Part shown: in pieces, positions 50,794 to 60,730 of the stretch
How the letters are laid out: each line of letters opens with the position of its first letter
How positions within the stretch are numbered: position 1 is the first letter of the stretch
From: Nissolia schottii
Taxonomy: Eukaryota; Streptophyta; Magnoliopsida; Fabales; Fabaceae
Length of the DNA stretch: 64,000 nt
NCBI GenBank assembly: GCA_003254905.1
Contig: QANU01102472.1
Span: 70,264 to 134,263, forward strand
Reading direction: 5' to 3'
The notes under the pieces: generated by a model
Told to the model about the DNA's origin: nothing
Database searches by the model: none
Seen by the model: the letters and a program-made list of their open reading frames with translations, nothing else
Translations under genes and position numbers: made by a program

Positions 50794-51113
50794 TAGGGTT
50801 GTTAAAATGGATCCGGTCTGTTTACCTGGTTAAATGAACGGACTTTACATGCAAAAAATAGGTCCACGAAAATTTGAAAAAAAATTGGACCGACCCGTTT
50901 GGCCCACAGACCGGCCCGTGAACCCGTGATTTTTTTAAAAATAATTTTATTTAAATTTTTTTATTTTTTTAAAAAAAATAAACGATCTAGCGAGCGGTCC
51001 GTTTAGACTCACAGACCAACCATAAACGACTCTAAAAACATGCATATTTTTTATCCGGCCCATTTTAGTCCGCCGGCCTAAACGGGGTGGGCCCGCCCGT
51101 TTTGACAGCCATA
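50794..51113. mobile_element. hAT-type non-autonomous element, 8-bp target duplication
   Basis: The ends TAGGGTTGTTAAAATGG and CGTTTTGACAGCCATA are imperfect inverted repeats, flanked by the exact 8-bp duplication CTCCCATC (50786-50793 and 51114-51121). The interior is 320 bases with GACCCGTTTGGCCC and GGCCTAAACGGGG-type motifs around an AT-rich centre and no coding capacity. The 8-bp site and TA(G)GG...ends indicate the hAT superfamily. It lies about 230 bases upstream of the intact HPPD start, so it is part of that gene's promoter region. Confidence 0.8.
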
Positions 51114-51181
51114 CTCCCATCTTTTATTTTTTAAGATTGTTTCTTTATGACTATTCTAATTGGAATAGCCTTATTACTTAA

Positions 51182-51202
51182 AAAAAAAAAAAAAAAAAAA
51201 AA
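51182..51202 (+). repeat. Poly-A run upstream of HPPD
   Basis: About 22 consecutive A between the hAT element and the HPPD ATG, preceded by TTATTACTT. It may be a retroposon scar or simple slippage. Confidence 0.6.
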
Positions 51203-51347
51203 CCCTTATGGAAACTTTATCAAGAATACTGTGTAAGATCTAGTGGGACCCAAAACAGGTTAGTGAAAGCCTGTATTCATCGTTATCCAACTTCCACACA
51301 AGGATGACACACTCACTCACTCAGCTCCAATTCACCTGTGTCCTCTC

Positions 51348-52971
51348 ATGGCTCCTGCCGTAATACAATGGAACCCGCAACTCCACACTCTCCACCCCAC
51401 GCCCTCCAATCACAGTCTGCCACGCGTCACCACTCCCTCCTCATTCCCCCTCTTTAATACCACCTTCTCCTTCACGCACCTCCACACCACAACAGCAACA
51501 GCAACAACACTCCAACCCAATTCAATGGTTAACCAAACGCAGCAACTTAATGCTAAAGGGGCACCCGAGCCGGGTTTCCAACTGGTCGGCTTCAGCAACT
51601 TCGTCCGAACCAACCCTAAATCGGACCGCTTCAAGGTGAACCGGTTCCACCACGTCGAGTTCTGGTGCACTGACGCCACCAACGCCGCCAGGAGATTCTC
51701 CTGGGGACTCGGCATGCCCATCGTCGCCAAATCCGACCTCTCCACCGGAAACCTAATCCACGCCTCCTACCTCCTCCGCTCCGCCGATCTCAATTTCCTC
51801 TTCTCCGCCCCTTACTCCTCCGCAATATCCTCCGGCGGCGCCGCAACCGCCGCCTTATCCAGCTTCTCCTCCTCCGCATGCCTCTCCTTCGCCGCCAAAC
51901 ACGGCCTCGGAGTCCGCGCGATCGCCGTCGAGGTCGACGACGCCTCCGCCGCATTCGCCGCCAGCGTCGCAAACGGCGCGAAACCGGTGTCTCAGCCGGT
52001 AATCCTCGATAACCGCGTCGGATTCGCGGAGGTTCACCTGTACGGCGACGTCGTTTTGCGCTACATCAGCTACTCCGACCCGAACCACGTGTCCGACCCG
52101 AACCCGGGCTTCTGGTTCCTACCGGGGTTCGAGCCCGCGGCGGCGCCGTCGTCGTTCCAGGAGCTGGACTACGGGATCCGCCGCCTCGACCACGCCGTCG
52201 GGAACGTGCCGGAGCTTGCGCCGGCGGTGAGCTACGTGAAGCGCTTCACCGGATTCCACGAATTCGCCGAGTTCACGTCGGAGGACGTGGGAACGGCCGA
52301 GTCGGGGCTGAACTCGGTGGTTCTGGCGAACAACGACGAGACGGTTCTGCTTCCGATGAACGAACCGGTTTACGGAACGAAGAGGAAGAGCCAGATTGAG
52401 ACATACCTGGAGCACAACGAAGGCGCAGGGCTTCAGCACTTGGCGCTGGTGAGCGGTGACATATTCAGGACGCTGAGGGAGATGAGGAAGAGGAGCGGCG
52501 TCGGCGGGTTCGAGTTCATGCCTTCGCCGCCGCCGACGTATTACCGGAACCTGAAGAAGCGTGCCGGCGATGTACTGACGGATGAGCAGATTAAGGAGTG
52601 CGAGGAGCTGGGGATTCTGGTGGACAGAGATGATCAGGGAACTTTGCTTCAGATTTTCACCAAGCCTGTTGGTGATAGGTGAGAGAGTCATTCATTGAAT
52701 TGAATTGAATTGAATTGCTTTGTGATTGTTTGAATTAACTGTATATTAGATTCAAAGCAACTTATAATCGAAAGCTTCCTCTTTGTGTCGAATGGGCAGG
52801 CCTACCATTTTTATAGAGATAATTCAGAGAATTGGATGCATGCTTGAGGATGAAGATGGCAAGGTATACCAAAAGGGTGGATGCGGGGGTTTTGGGAAAG
52901 GTAACTTCTCGGAGCTTTTTAAATCGATTGAAGAGTATGAGAAGAGTTTGGAATCTAGAAGAACTGCTTAG
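51348..52971 (+). CDS. HPPD: 4-Hydroxyphenylpyruvate dioxygenase
   Basis: Fe(II) enzyme converting 4-hydroxyphenylpyruvate to homogentisate, the precursor of plastoquinone and tocopherols and a step of tyrosine breakdown. Exon 1 is 51348-52678 and exon 2 is 52800-52971, joining VGDR|PTIFIEIIQR to 500 codons. The 2-His-1-carboxylate ligands are visible: His282 (RRLDHAVGN), His364 (AGLQHLALVS) and Glu450 (IFIEII). The C-terminal helix region GGCGGFGKGNFSELFKSIEE is complete. About 75 residues rich in Thr/Ser/Pro precede the conserved core starting PGFQLVGFSNFVRTNP; a second Met at residue 60 could start a shorter cytosolic form, while the longer N-terminus might target plastids (inferred). The coding sequence is GC-rich compared with its surroundings. 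It is the intact member of a tandem pair. Confidence 0.97.
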
Positions 52972-53592
52972 TCATTGAACAAATTGACTGATTCCAGCTG
53001 AGGTATTTGGCTGAATCTATAGTGGTCCTGTTTCTGTCCCTAGCAATTGGCTGAAATGAGATGAAATACTGTGACTAAATAAATAAGCATTTCTGTACCC
53101 AAAGAAAAAAAAGCTTTGTTGTTTAGAATTCCATAGATTTCTCAGCAACACCTAGTCACATATGTAGTGCACTCCTTTCTTTGTGTTTTAACAAAGAATT
53201 GCTGTAATTCTTACTCTTGCTGTGCACTAATATACAAATTAATTTTTTGCTAGATGATGGCCGACGTATATTCTCAAACTTCCTTCTAAGTGTTGTTATC
53301 TTTTTTGTTTAAGAGTTAGCATTTTGAAAGGAAATGCCATTTTACCAATAATTATATCACATTTCATCAGAACACAATAATACGCTATGAGTGTGTGTGG
53401 CATACTAGTCCAAATTTTGAATTTGCATTCATAGAAGTTTCAGACCCCCTAATCTGTATTGGTCTTCTCATCCTTGACATCACTTGCGACTTCTTTGCTT
53501 TTGCTGTCATTTTGGATCTCTTGTTGCTTTTTCAACTTCCTCTTGTTTAGCATTGATACGGCGTAGGGTTTCCTTGTACTTTTTATATGCAA
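52972..53592. other. 3' flanks of convergent HPPD and GDSL genes
   Basis: The first 130 bases match the flank of the HPPD pseudogene. The rest is the AT-rich 3' region shared by the two convergent genes. No additional gene is present. Confidence 0.5.
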
Positions 53593-55922
53593 TCACAGAA
53601 ACCTTGCTAGATAATTTTCAAATATATAATTTGAGATTATCTGGCTTGTTTTTTCTGTTGGATGGAAGGCATCCCAAAATACGAATTTGTTTGCATCTGT
53701 GCATGTAAAAGGACTTCTAGTGTTGCATAAGTAACTCATCTCGAATCTCCCTGTTCCACAGCATCCCACTCTTGCAACATCAAAACCTACTAATCAAATA
53801 ACACATTATCAGCATAAAAATAGTTATGGGTTCTTTTCATATACTATCAACATTTTCATGCCTAGCTTGACAATTTCTATTTTTTAAGAAAATAAATTTA
53901 TCTTCTTTATAACCACTCAGCATTTTATGGCGGAGTGCTGATTTTATTGCCAAGTATGGTGCTTGTGCTGGTGCTATTTTTGAGCTTTGGCAGAATCCTG
54001 GAGAAGAGCTTCGCACTCTCATCTCCGAGGACGTAGCCATGTAGTTTCTCTTTTATTTACCATACCCTAACATAAAAAAAACACTGCAATCTGCATAACG
54101 AAATGACCATCAATTATTACACAACATTTCTTACTATACTTTTTAGGCTTTGTGATTCTTTATAATGGTTTCAAAAGATTTTATAATTGCTCAAAATCTA
54201 TTTGGTCTCGAACTCATTTTCTCATCCAAAAAGGTGATGATAGGAACTTAAAGCAACAATGCAGATATAAATATGACAGTTATCAATCTATAAACTTACC
54301 AAATTGTGAAGGTTGCATGATCATTTGCAGTATGATATTGTAGATATTTACATCAACCATTTGCAGTCCAGGAAGCTCAATGTTCAGCTTTGTCAACAAA
54401 CAACTCAACTTTCCATTGAATTCCAAAGCCACATTGTTGTATTTCTCCACACAACCATGAAATTCTAGGATATTTATGGCCCTCTCCAGTGGCAGACACC
54501 CCATTGGAGGCAGTGCTGACATTGCAATTTTCCTTGCTCCAAGATAATAGAGTTCCTTGAGGAAATTTTCAGCAAGTCCAATGAGAAAATCCTGATACTT
54601 CTGAACTGTGAATTGGTGTCGACGTTCAGGTAATACGTAGTAGTTCACAAGGAAATCATTTGTTCCTATGCTAACCAAATATAAAGCCTCTCTTATTATT
54701 TTGTTAGCCTTCTCTTCACCAAGAAATGCTCTCAACTTGTTTTGGTAGTCCTTGTAGTACTCAACTTCTTTCCATAGAGGTATGACATCCTGCAAAGTAA
54801 TAGCAGAAAGTTTTTCCATGCATGAAATGATTTAGGGTTAAGAGTTTTAGTATAACTTAGCTTTGTCCAAAAAGTTTCTGCAGCTAAAGCTACCTTTAAA
54901 TTTTCTGTATGTTATTCAATGCATGGAAGTTTCCCTATAACCTGGAAGTCACTGGCAGGTTCAAATCCTGCAACCAGTCCTTCTGCTTGCCCCTACGATT
55001 GCCTACATCTACCCTCCCCTAACCGCATTGGGACCTCGTGCACGAACCACCCTTTTATTCTAATCTAATTCATTTCACAATAGGAGCAAAAGAAAAATGT
55101 ATATGCTATTACTGAACAAAAAAAAATGTATATGCTATTAGGTAAGCAAGAAACATTGAATGATTTTTTTTAGATAAAGTCTTTCTGTTGGCAATGCGAG
55201 TAAATTTTTTAGAAAAAGTCCTTGTTATTCAATGCATGGAGGTTGGTGCAACGGTAAGATTGTTGCTCTGTAACCTGGAAGTCATGGACGGGTGCAAACT
55301 GTCTTTCTACTTGTCCCTAAGACTGCCTACATATACCCTCCTCCTCATACCCCACTAGGTAGAGGGTGGGAGCCTCGTGCACAAACCACCCTTTGATTCT
55401 TATCTAATGCATTTGACAATAGGAGCAAAAGCAAAATGTATCTGCTATTAGATGAGCAAGACATGTATTGAATGTTTTTTTTTAGATAGTCTTGTGTTGG
55501 CAATGCAACTATGCAAGAGTGATTAGTTGAGCACTTACAGCCACTTTTGAAGTTGCATTGTCATAACCAGTTCCACCAGAGGCAAAGCAAACACCAGTAG
55601 CAAAATCTGAGATGCTATAAGCTGGATCCAAGTAAGCAGGGATAGTTGGCTTAATACCAAAGGCCTCGGAGAGGAAGTCAGGGGCAATGCGGCCGTTGGA
55701 GAAGCGCCCTGTAGGGTAGCCCTCCAGAAAGTCGCGACCGTAGGGCTCAAAGTTGCACTTGGCAACGGTTGGAATGTTGTTGTTGTTACCTGAATCCACT
55801 GTGGAGTCTCCAAACACTATTATTGCAGGAACTTTGCCACTGCTTGATATGAAAACCTTTTTGAAGATTTCAATTAAGAAGAGGCACAGGATACAAGTTT
55901 TTCCCATTCTACTAGGTCTCAT
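53593..55922 (-). CDS. GDSL-motif esterase/lipase
   Basis: Secreted SGNH hydrolase acting on ester or lipid substrates; the substrate is unknown. Three exons in transcript order, 55922-55539, 54789-54300 and 53786-53593, give 355 codons, the normal family length. The start MRPSRMGKTCILCLFLIEIF looks like a signal peptide; an in-frame ATG at 55907 is an alternative, and one at 56081 would add 53 residues and is less likely. Block I is VFGDSTVDSGNNN (catalytic Ser), block II GRFSNGRIAPDFLSEAFGI, block III SIGTNDFLVNYY, and block V FWDAFHPTEK (catalytic Asp and His) in the last exon, which also has GCCGTGRFEMSYLCN. The last exon is short but well supported by motif and frame. Intron 1 holds SINE copies. 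All catalytic residues are present. Confidence 0.93.
53922..54044 (+). other. Unassigned open segment inside GDSL intron 2
   Basis: Directly after an acceptor-like CACTCAG the plus strand reads LWRSADFIAKYGACAGAI, FELWQNPGEELRTLISEDVAM and then a stop. Amino-acid composition looks protein-like. The opposite strand is also open (54040-53837), so coding direction is uncertain. I do not recognise a family. It could be an exon scrap carried by an inserted sequence. Confidence 0.3.
54922..55056 (+). mobile_element. SINE fragment, tRNA-derived (Au-SINE-like), copy A
   Basis: B-box-like GGTTCAAATCC follows CCTGGAAGTC, and the 3' half reads GCCTACATCTACCCTCCCCT then GGGACCTCGTGCACGAACCA, CCCTTT. These are features of the plant Au SINE family. 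The A-box part is missing. It lies antisense in intron 1 of the GDSL gene. Confidence 0.65.
55241..55394 (+). mobile_element. SINE, tRNA-derived (Au-SINE-like), copy B
   Basis: Fuller copy: A box TGGTGCAACGG, TGTAACCTGGAAGTCATGG, then CTGCCTACATATACCCTCCT, GTGGGAGCCTCGTGCACAAA, CCACCCTTT. Flanking sequence (GACAATAGGAGCAAAAG, ATGTAT-TGCTATTAG, GTTGGCAATGC) is shared with copy A, so copies A and B arose from local duplication of a SINE-bearing segment of about 320 bases and not from two insertions. Confidence 0.75.
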
Positions 55923-57305
55923 CAAGTTGGTGATACCAGAGAGTTCAGAGAACTCTGTGACTATGCTAGTGAGGGGAGTAACTAGTCTTGTATTCTTTCC
56001 TATCATGTTACTATAAAAGAGGTGGATTTGCTGGAGTGCCAAGTGGATTTGTGTTCTCTGAAATGATAAGTGGCGTTTCATAAAAAAAAAAAAAGGCGTT
56101 GTGTCTTGCCACTAATTGAAGCTAAAATTTCATTCTATTATTAGGTTGAGTATAATTTATTTTGGTGCTTCATGACCATTCAACATAATTACTTGATAAA
56201 ATAAAATTAGGTGGGACTGTTACACTTTAGAATAGATCCTTTCATACTAATTTTTCAAGTGTAAAATTTTTTATCATTAGTTTTCTTATATCTTATGTCA
56301 TACAGAGGTCTTGCTTCTTATATTTGACATTATATAGAGGTTTTACTTTAGAAATTAGTATAATGAGAAGTTGTATGCATGTAATATTAGCAAGAGATGA
56401 TCGATTCACGCTGTTATGTACTATTTCTTCCGGTCTTTTTTATATGTTAACAAATTTGGTGCGTTATCAAATCAATGTATGGTCAATTAATGAATGCAGT
56501 ACTCCTTCCTGGTTTTCTTTGTCTGTGTTATGTGAGAATATTAAAGAAATGATTGAAAAATATGAAAATAATTTAAAATTGATAATAATATATATATAAT
56601 TGTTCTTATTTAATATAGAGATAATGGAGGTAGTTGAAGTTATTAGTAGTATATAAACATGAAAAATTATTTATTTAAAAGAGATATAATAAGAAATAGA
56701 ATAGTTAATATGGTATAAATTTAACAAATAAACATGTACTTGTAAAAATATCATAATAGAAAGGTCAACATATAAAAATAAAAAATAAAAAGTGAAAAAG
56801 AAAGTAAGAGAACAGAGGAAGTATTAACCATTAAGTAAATGCAATGCAGGCTACCTTGCCAGTTGCCACCTGCAAGCATGATTGGTACATTTGTAAGAGA
56901 AACAGAAGAGAAGGTTTTGTGGTGTAATGCATGCAGCTACCTTGCCCCCTTGCAAGAATGATTAGTCCATTTGTGAAAGGAATAGTAAAAAAGTTCTAAG
57001 TGTTTCGCTTCCCAAGATATTGAAATTAAATGTGTGCTTAGATGAGTCGTAGGAAATGATCATGGAATTAAAAGAATCAGATCCATCTACCATTAAAAAA
57101 GATAAAAATAATATTAAAAGGAAACCAGATCATGGTGTCAGTTCTATATTGAGGTAAGTAATTTCTTCTTAAACTTCTCAATGCATTCATTGGGACTTGG
57201 AAGATGCCCAGTTCAGTTGTGTATATCACTATCTCTGACATGAGAGTTAGTAGTGAGTTACTGAATTATAAAAAAGTTAATTCAGAAAATGAAAAATAAA
57301 AAAAT
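55923..57305. other. Upstream region of GDSL gene and spacer
   Basis: Holds the GDSL promoter. A short imperfect repeat occurs at about 56848-56900 and 56930-56985 (GCAAGCATGATTGGTACATT versus GCAAGAATGATTAGTCCATT). No gene is seen. Confidence 0.4.
57298..57304 (-). terminator. RNA polymerase III terminator of tRNA-Glu
   Basis: Seven consecutive T on the minus strand immediately after the tRNA. Confidence 0.85.
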
Positions 57306-57377
57306 TTCCGATGCCGGGAATCGAACCCGGGTCTCCTGGGTGAAAGCCAGATATCCTAACCGCTGGACGACATCGGA
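57306..57377 (-). tRNA. trnE-UUC: tRNA-Glu (anticodon UUC)
   Basis: The minus strand gives a 72-base cloverleaf. Acceptor TCCGATG pairs with CATCGGA plus discriminator A. The A box region is TCGTCCAGCGGTTAGGAT, the anticodon loop is CTTTCAC with anticodon TTC, and the T arm is CCGGGTTCGATTCCCGG (B box GGTTCGATTCC). A run of seven T (57304-57298) follows two bases after the 3' end and would terminate RNA polymerase III. There is no intron. It is a nuclear-type tRNA and looks functional. Confidence 0.97.
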
Positions 57378-57816
57378 TTGTTAATTAAATGTGAAAATAA
57401 ATATTAGTTATTCAGCTTCTAAAAGATAAGAAGGATTAAAGCAGGAGCCGTTTTGTATAATGGCCTGTATGGCCAATGAATTTGATTGAGTATATTTTAA
57501 CACCTTGGTTATTGTGAGAAAGGACCATGAATGCTCTTATTGTTTGTACTTTGATTCATATACACAGTCCACTCCTGACTACTTAAATAATTATTTGGTC
57601 AACAAGCAAATTTAATCTAGGATAATTTAAGGTTAATTTCAGCATTGACATATTCCTAAAGTCAATGCAATTAATATATGCACAATATTTGTAATATACT
57701 ACTAAGATGGCTAATTTGATTAAGTGTGTATATATACACACACTAAAGCACACTTTATCTTTCAATAGATTCGTGACTAGGACATGAGGTGCATGCCCTT
57801 GTCCTATGATCATAGA
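57378..57816. other. Spacer upstream of tRNA-Glu
   Basis: AT-rich, with a short TATATACACACAC tract at about 57730-57742. No gene is recognised. Confidence 0.4.
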
Positions 57817-57824
57817 TCCATGAC

Positions 57825-58643
57825 TAGGGGTGAACATGGGTTTAACCCAACCCCCCAACCCGCCGACCCGTCAGATTCGACCCAATCTGACCCGTTCGGG
57901 TCGGGTTAGGCGGGTCGGCAGGTGAGACCCGACAGATTTGCGTGGTAAGACGGGTCGAGTCTCGGATTCGGATTTTTAGACCTGACCTGACCCGTGACCC
58001 GAACATATATCATCTGTAAGCATTTGGATCTGTAAGCATTTGCAGCTTCGTTCCCACTCCCCACCCGCGACCCCATTCCCACCTGCTGCGTCCCCACCCG
58101 CGACCCCCACCTGCGCTGCGAGTCTGCCACCGCCGACCACGCCGCCGGCCACAAACCCTTCGCCTTCGTCTCTCGCTGCCACCAACCCTTCGTCTCCGCC
58201 CCCTCCCCTCCACCGCGCCTCCATACCCTTCCTTAAAAGACCTGTTCAACGCACACTGCTATTGCCCCCTGTCACGGAGATTTTTATTAGGGCTAGAGCA
58301 TCTCACTTATTCAAACCGAGCTTGGTCCGGAGGTTGCTGTTCAGTTGTTCCCCGTGATGGCACTCTTGCCGAGAAAGCCCTTCCACATCAAAGGGGACCA
58401 GATCTCTCATACGTGGGTTGCCCGCGTATCCTCATGGATTCGCCTCCACCTCGCCTTCGCTCGTCTCNAGAAGGCGGGTCACCCGCCGACCCGCCTAAAC
58501 CTACCCGACCCGGGCGGGTTACGGGTCTGGCGGATACCCTTAAAAAAGTTGTGTTTTTTACTCGACCCAACCAGCCCGCCGGACGTCGGGTCGGGTCTGT
58601 GACACGGGCGGGTTCTACCCGACCCGACCCGCATGCACCCCTA
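57825..58643. mobile_element. hAT-type element with GC-rich cargo, 8-bp target duplication
   Basis: The ends TAGGGGTGAACATGGGT and ACCCGCATGCACCCCTA are inverted repeats, flanked by the exact 8-bp duplication TCCATGAC (57817-57824 and 58644-58651). Subterminal regions are dense in CGGGTCGGGTT / ACCCGACCCG motifs. The centre (about 58040-58450) is GC-rich, unlike the surroundings, and open in several frames, but shows no transposase. It may be captured host sequence or expanded subterminal repeats. The single ambiguous base of the window (58468) lies here. Confidence 0.85.
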
Positions 58644-58651
58644 TCCATGAC

Positions 58652-59710
58652 TAACAAAATATTTGGTCATAATTATAAAAGCGAAGTTTTCCTTGAATAT
58701 TTTAGCGTCCGACATAACAATAACGTTGCTGTACATTGACATTCATAAATTAAGTCAATGCAAATAATTAATAAATAATCTCCATATATAAAATAACTTC
58801 ACTGCTCACGTATATGTAGGGACACATTGATCTATTATACGTTCAAAATGTCAATTAGACCCTATCAATTCTCTATTGTTATAAGCTGTTGGATGATGAT
58901 AGCTTCAGTTCAGATTCATAATAATTGACAGGATAATCCAAGGGTAGCTACATGCATCACTTCTATCCATGTAGCAAGAATTGCAATGTTGCTAGGTTGC
59001 ACGTTTTTCTCATTCTCCGAAGGAATTTTCATAAAACAAGGCAGGTAGGCTTATATTAACACTTGACTCTGTATATACTTAACGCGGAGATTAGTGAAAT
59101 TACACTGGTTTTTGTTCTAATTTCAAAAATTATACTCTTTTCTTACTGAACACCGATCTTTTCTAACTAATGATAAATTATTATTCCGTTTTTTTTTTAA
59201 TCATAAGTGTCCCTTTTAATTATCTTGATTTATTTTTTATTCAATGTATTTAAATACAATTGTTTTTAGATATAATATACATTGTATCATAGATGAACAC
59301 TTTGAAGTGTTAAATAATAATAATAACAACCATCAATATACTATTTATGTAATTTTGTGTCATATTAACTTAGTATATCATACTATTTATATAATTTTGT
59401 GTCATATTTATGCAGTTGCTGTCACTAATTACTTGCGTGCTCTCTCTCTCTCTATATATATGCATGGCTGCGTGGGCGTGGCTGCATATATACATAATAG
59501 CATGTGCTAAAAATTTTAAACGAGGTTTTTTGTTTCTTGGATAACATATGTAGTACACGAAAAAAATTCTTGACAAAACTTTGTTAATATATCTTACCAT
59601 ATATATAGATGCCATAGTGTCTTCATATCAATTCATAATAGGATCTTACAAAATTATTCTGTTTATTTCAGGAATAGATACATAGATACTACGAGGTATT
59701 GAAGAGAATA
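58652..59710. other. Spacer upstream of SAUR-like gene
   Basis: AT-rich intergenic DNA with the presumed SAUR promoter. A TATATATATG block lies at 59453-59462. A duplicated phrase (TATTTATGTAATTTTGTGTC and TATTTATATAATTTTGTGTC) occurs at about 59342-59405. No other gene is seen. Confidence 0.4.
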
Positions 59711-59959
59711 ATGATCATGGGAAGAACACCTTGCAAGGATTGTGTGCCAATGTTAGTTGGCAAAGATGGTGTTTTTGAAAAGATGTTGGTGCCAATCAAA
59801 GTGATCAACCATCCAAGCATTGTTCACTTGCTAGAGCAGTCACAAAAGGAGTTTGGATACCCTCAACACTTGCTCAAGATTTCTTATGATTCTAAAAGCT
59901 TCAAGGTGATGGTTAAGAACATAACCAAGATGAAACATTTGCCAAAAGTAGAAAGTTAG
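59711..59959 (+). CDS. SAUR-like auxin-responsive protein
   Basis: Small intronless gene of 82 codons with a divergent SAUR domain: VPMLVGKDGVFEKMLVPIKV, INHPSIVHLLEQSQKEFGYP. Typical SAURs inhibit PP2C.D phosphatases at the plasma membrane and so promote cell expansion; that role is inferred. The first ATG in frame is 59711 (MIMGRTPCKDC); 59717 would give MGRTPCKDC. The C-terminus SKSFKVMVKNITKMKHLPKV is more basic than usual, and the canonical CXXDVF-type ending of the SAUR core is weak. No lesion is seen. Expression is uncertain. Confidence 0.75.
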   Translation: MIMGRTPCKDCVPMLVGKDGVFEKMLVPIKVINHPSIVHLLEQSQKEFGYPQHLLKISYDSKSFKVMVKNITKMKHLPKVES

Positions 59960-60224
59960 GGGTCAAAATGTTAATTCTTTTGTGATTAGATATGGGTTAG
60001 ATGATCAAATGACCTTCTGAGGGCAGAAAGGAACTTTTACTAAACTATATTCTACATTTATATATAGTTTTGTAAATTATATAGATAATGAAATTGGATG
60101 TTACAAATTATTTGAAATGTAGAGCATATATTATACATTTAATCTATAAAATATTATTTTAGTTTAATGTGACATTACTCTTTTCGTGATCATTAAGCAT
60201 CATAATTAATCTTCAATGAATAGT

Positions 60225-60730
60225 ATTTGTTATAGACTAAACAGGAAAGTCTAAATTCGAATTACTAATCCAAACCATCCAGACTTAATCTAAAGATCCA
60301 AAGTCTTTGATCTCGGTCCAAGGATAAGATTCATACCTCAAACTACAAAGAAGACTAATAACAACATCTTAAGCGAATGATAACTGACATATAAAGTTAT
60401 CACACAGGAAAGGCCCATCATGAGTATAAGTGGCGAAACCATTCCAACTTAAATATATGATGGGAATAAGAGACGTTATAATGGGTAACCAATAATCAGA
60501 TCTCATGATGGTATATAAGACACACGAATCAAGGAAAAAGGGATTCTAATCAATATTCATTAACCTTATACACATAATGACTTGAGCATCGAAGTGGTAT
60601 TGCAAGTACCATCCTTGGCGACCAAATATTCATCTCCAAAGCTTGCTTGAAGGATGACATAATGATTTTGCGCCTACCTCGCAGAACCAGATTAGCTTGG
60701 CAAGATTCTGCATAATAGTGTCCAACTTGG
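60225..60730 (+). mobile_element. Probable LTR fragment of a gypsy-type retrotransposon
   Basis: Starts near TGTTATAGACTAAACAGG and holds a promoter-like GGTATATAAGACAC (about 60511) followed by CATTAACC and TGACTTGAGCATCGAAGTGG, TATTGCAAGTACCATCC. This order is familiar from gypsy LTRs. There are no internal domains, partner LTR or clear target duplication. It is an old fossil. Confidence 0.45.

Noticed and set aside
51790-52691. Arg-rich and other long minus-strand frames under HPPD
   Set aside because: They are shadows of the GC-rich HPPD coding sequence.
57976-58357. Gly/Arg- and Pro/Ser-rich frames near 58 kb
   Set aside because: They arise from GC-rich sequence inside a hAT element, with no transposase motif.
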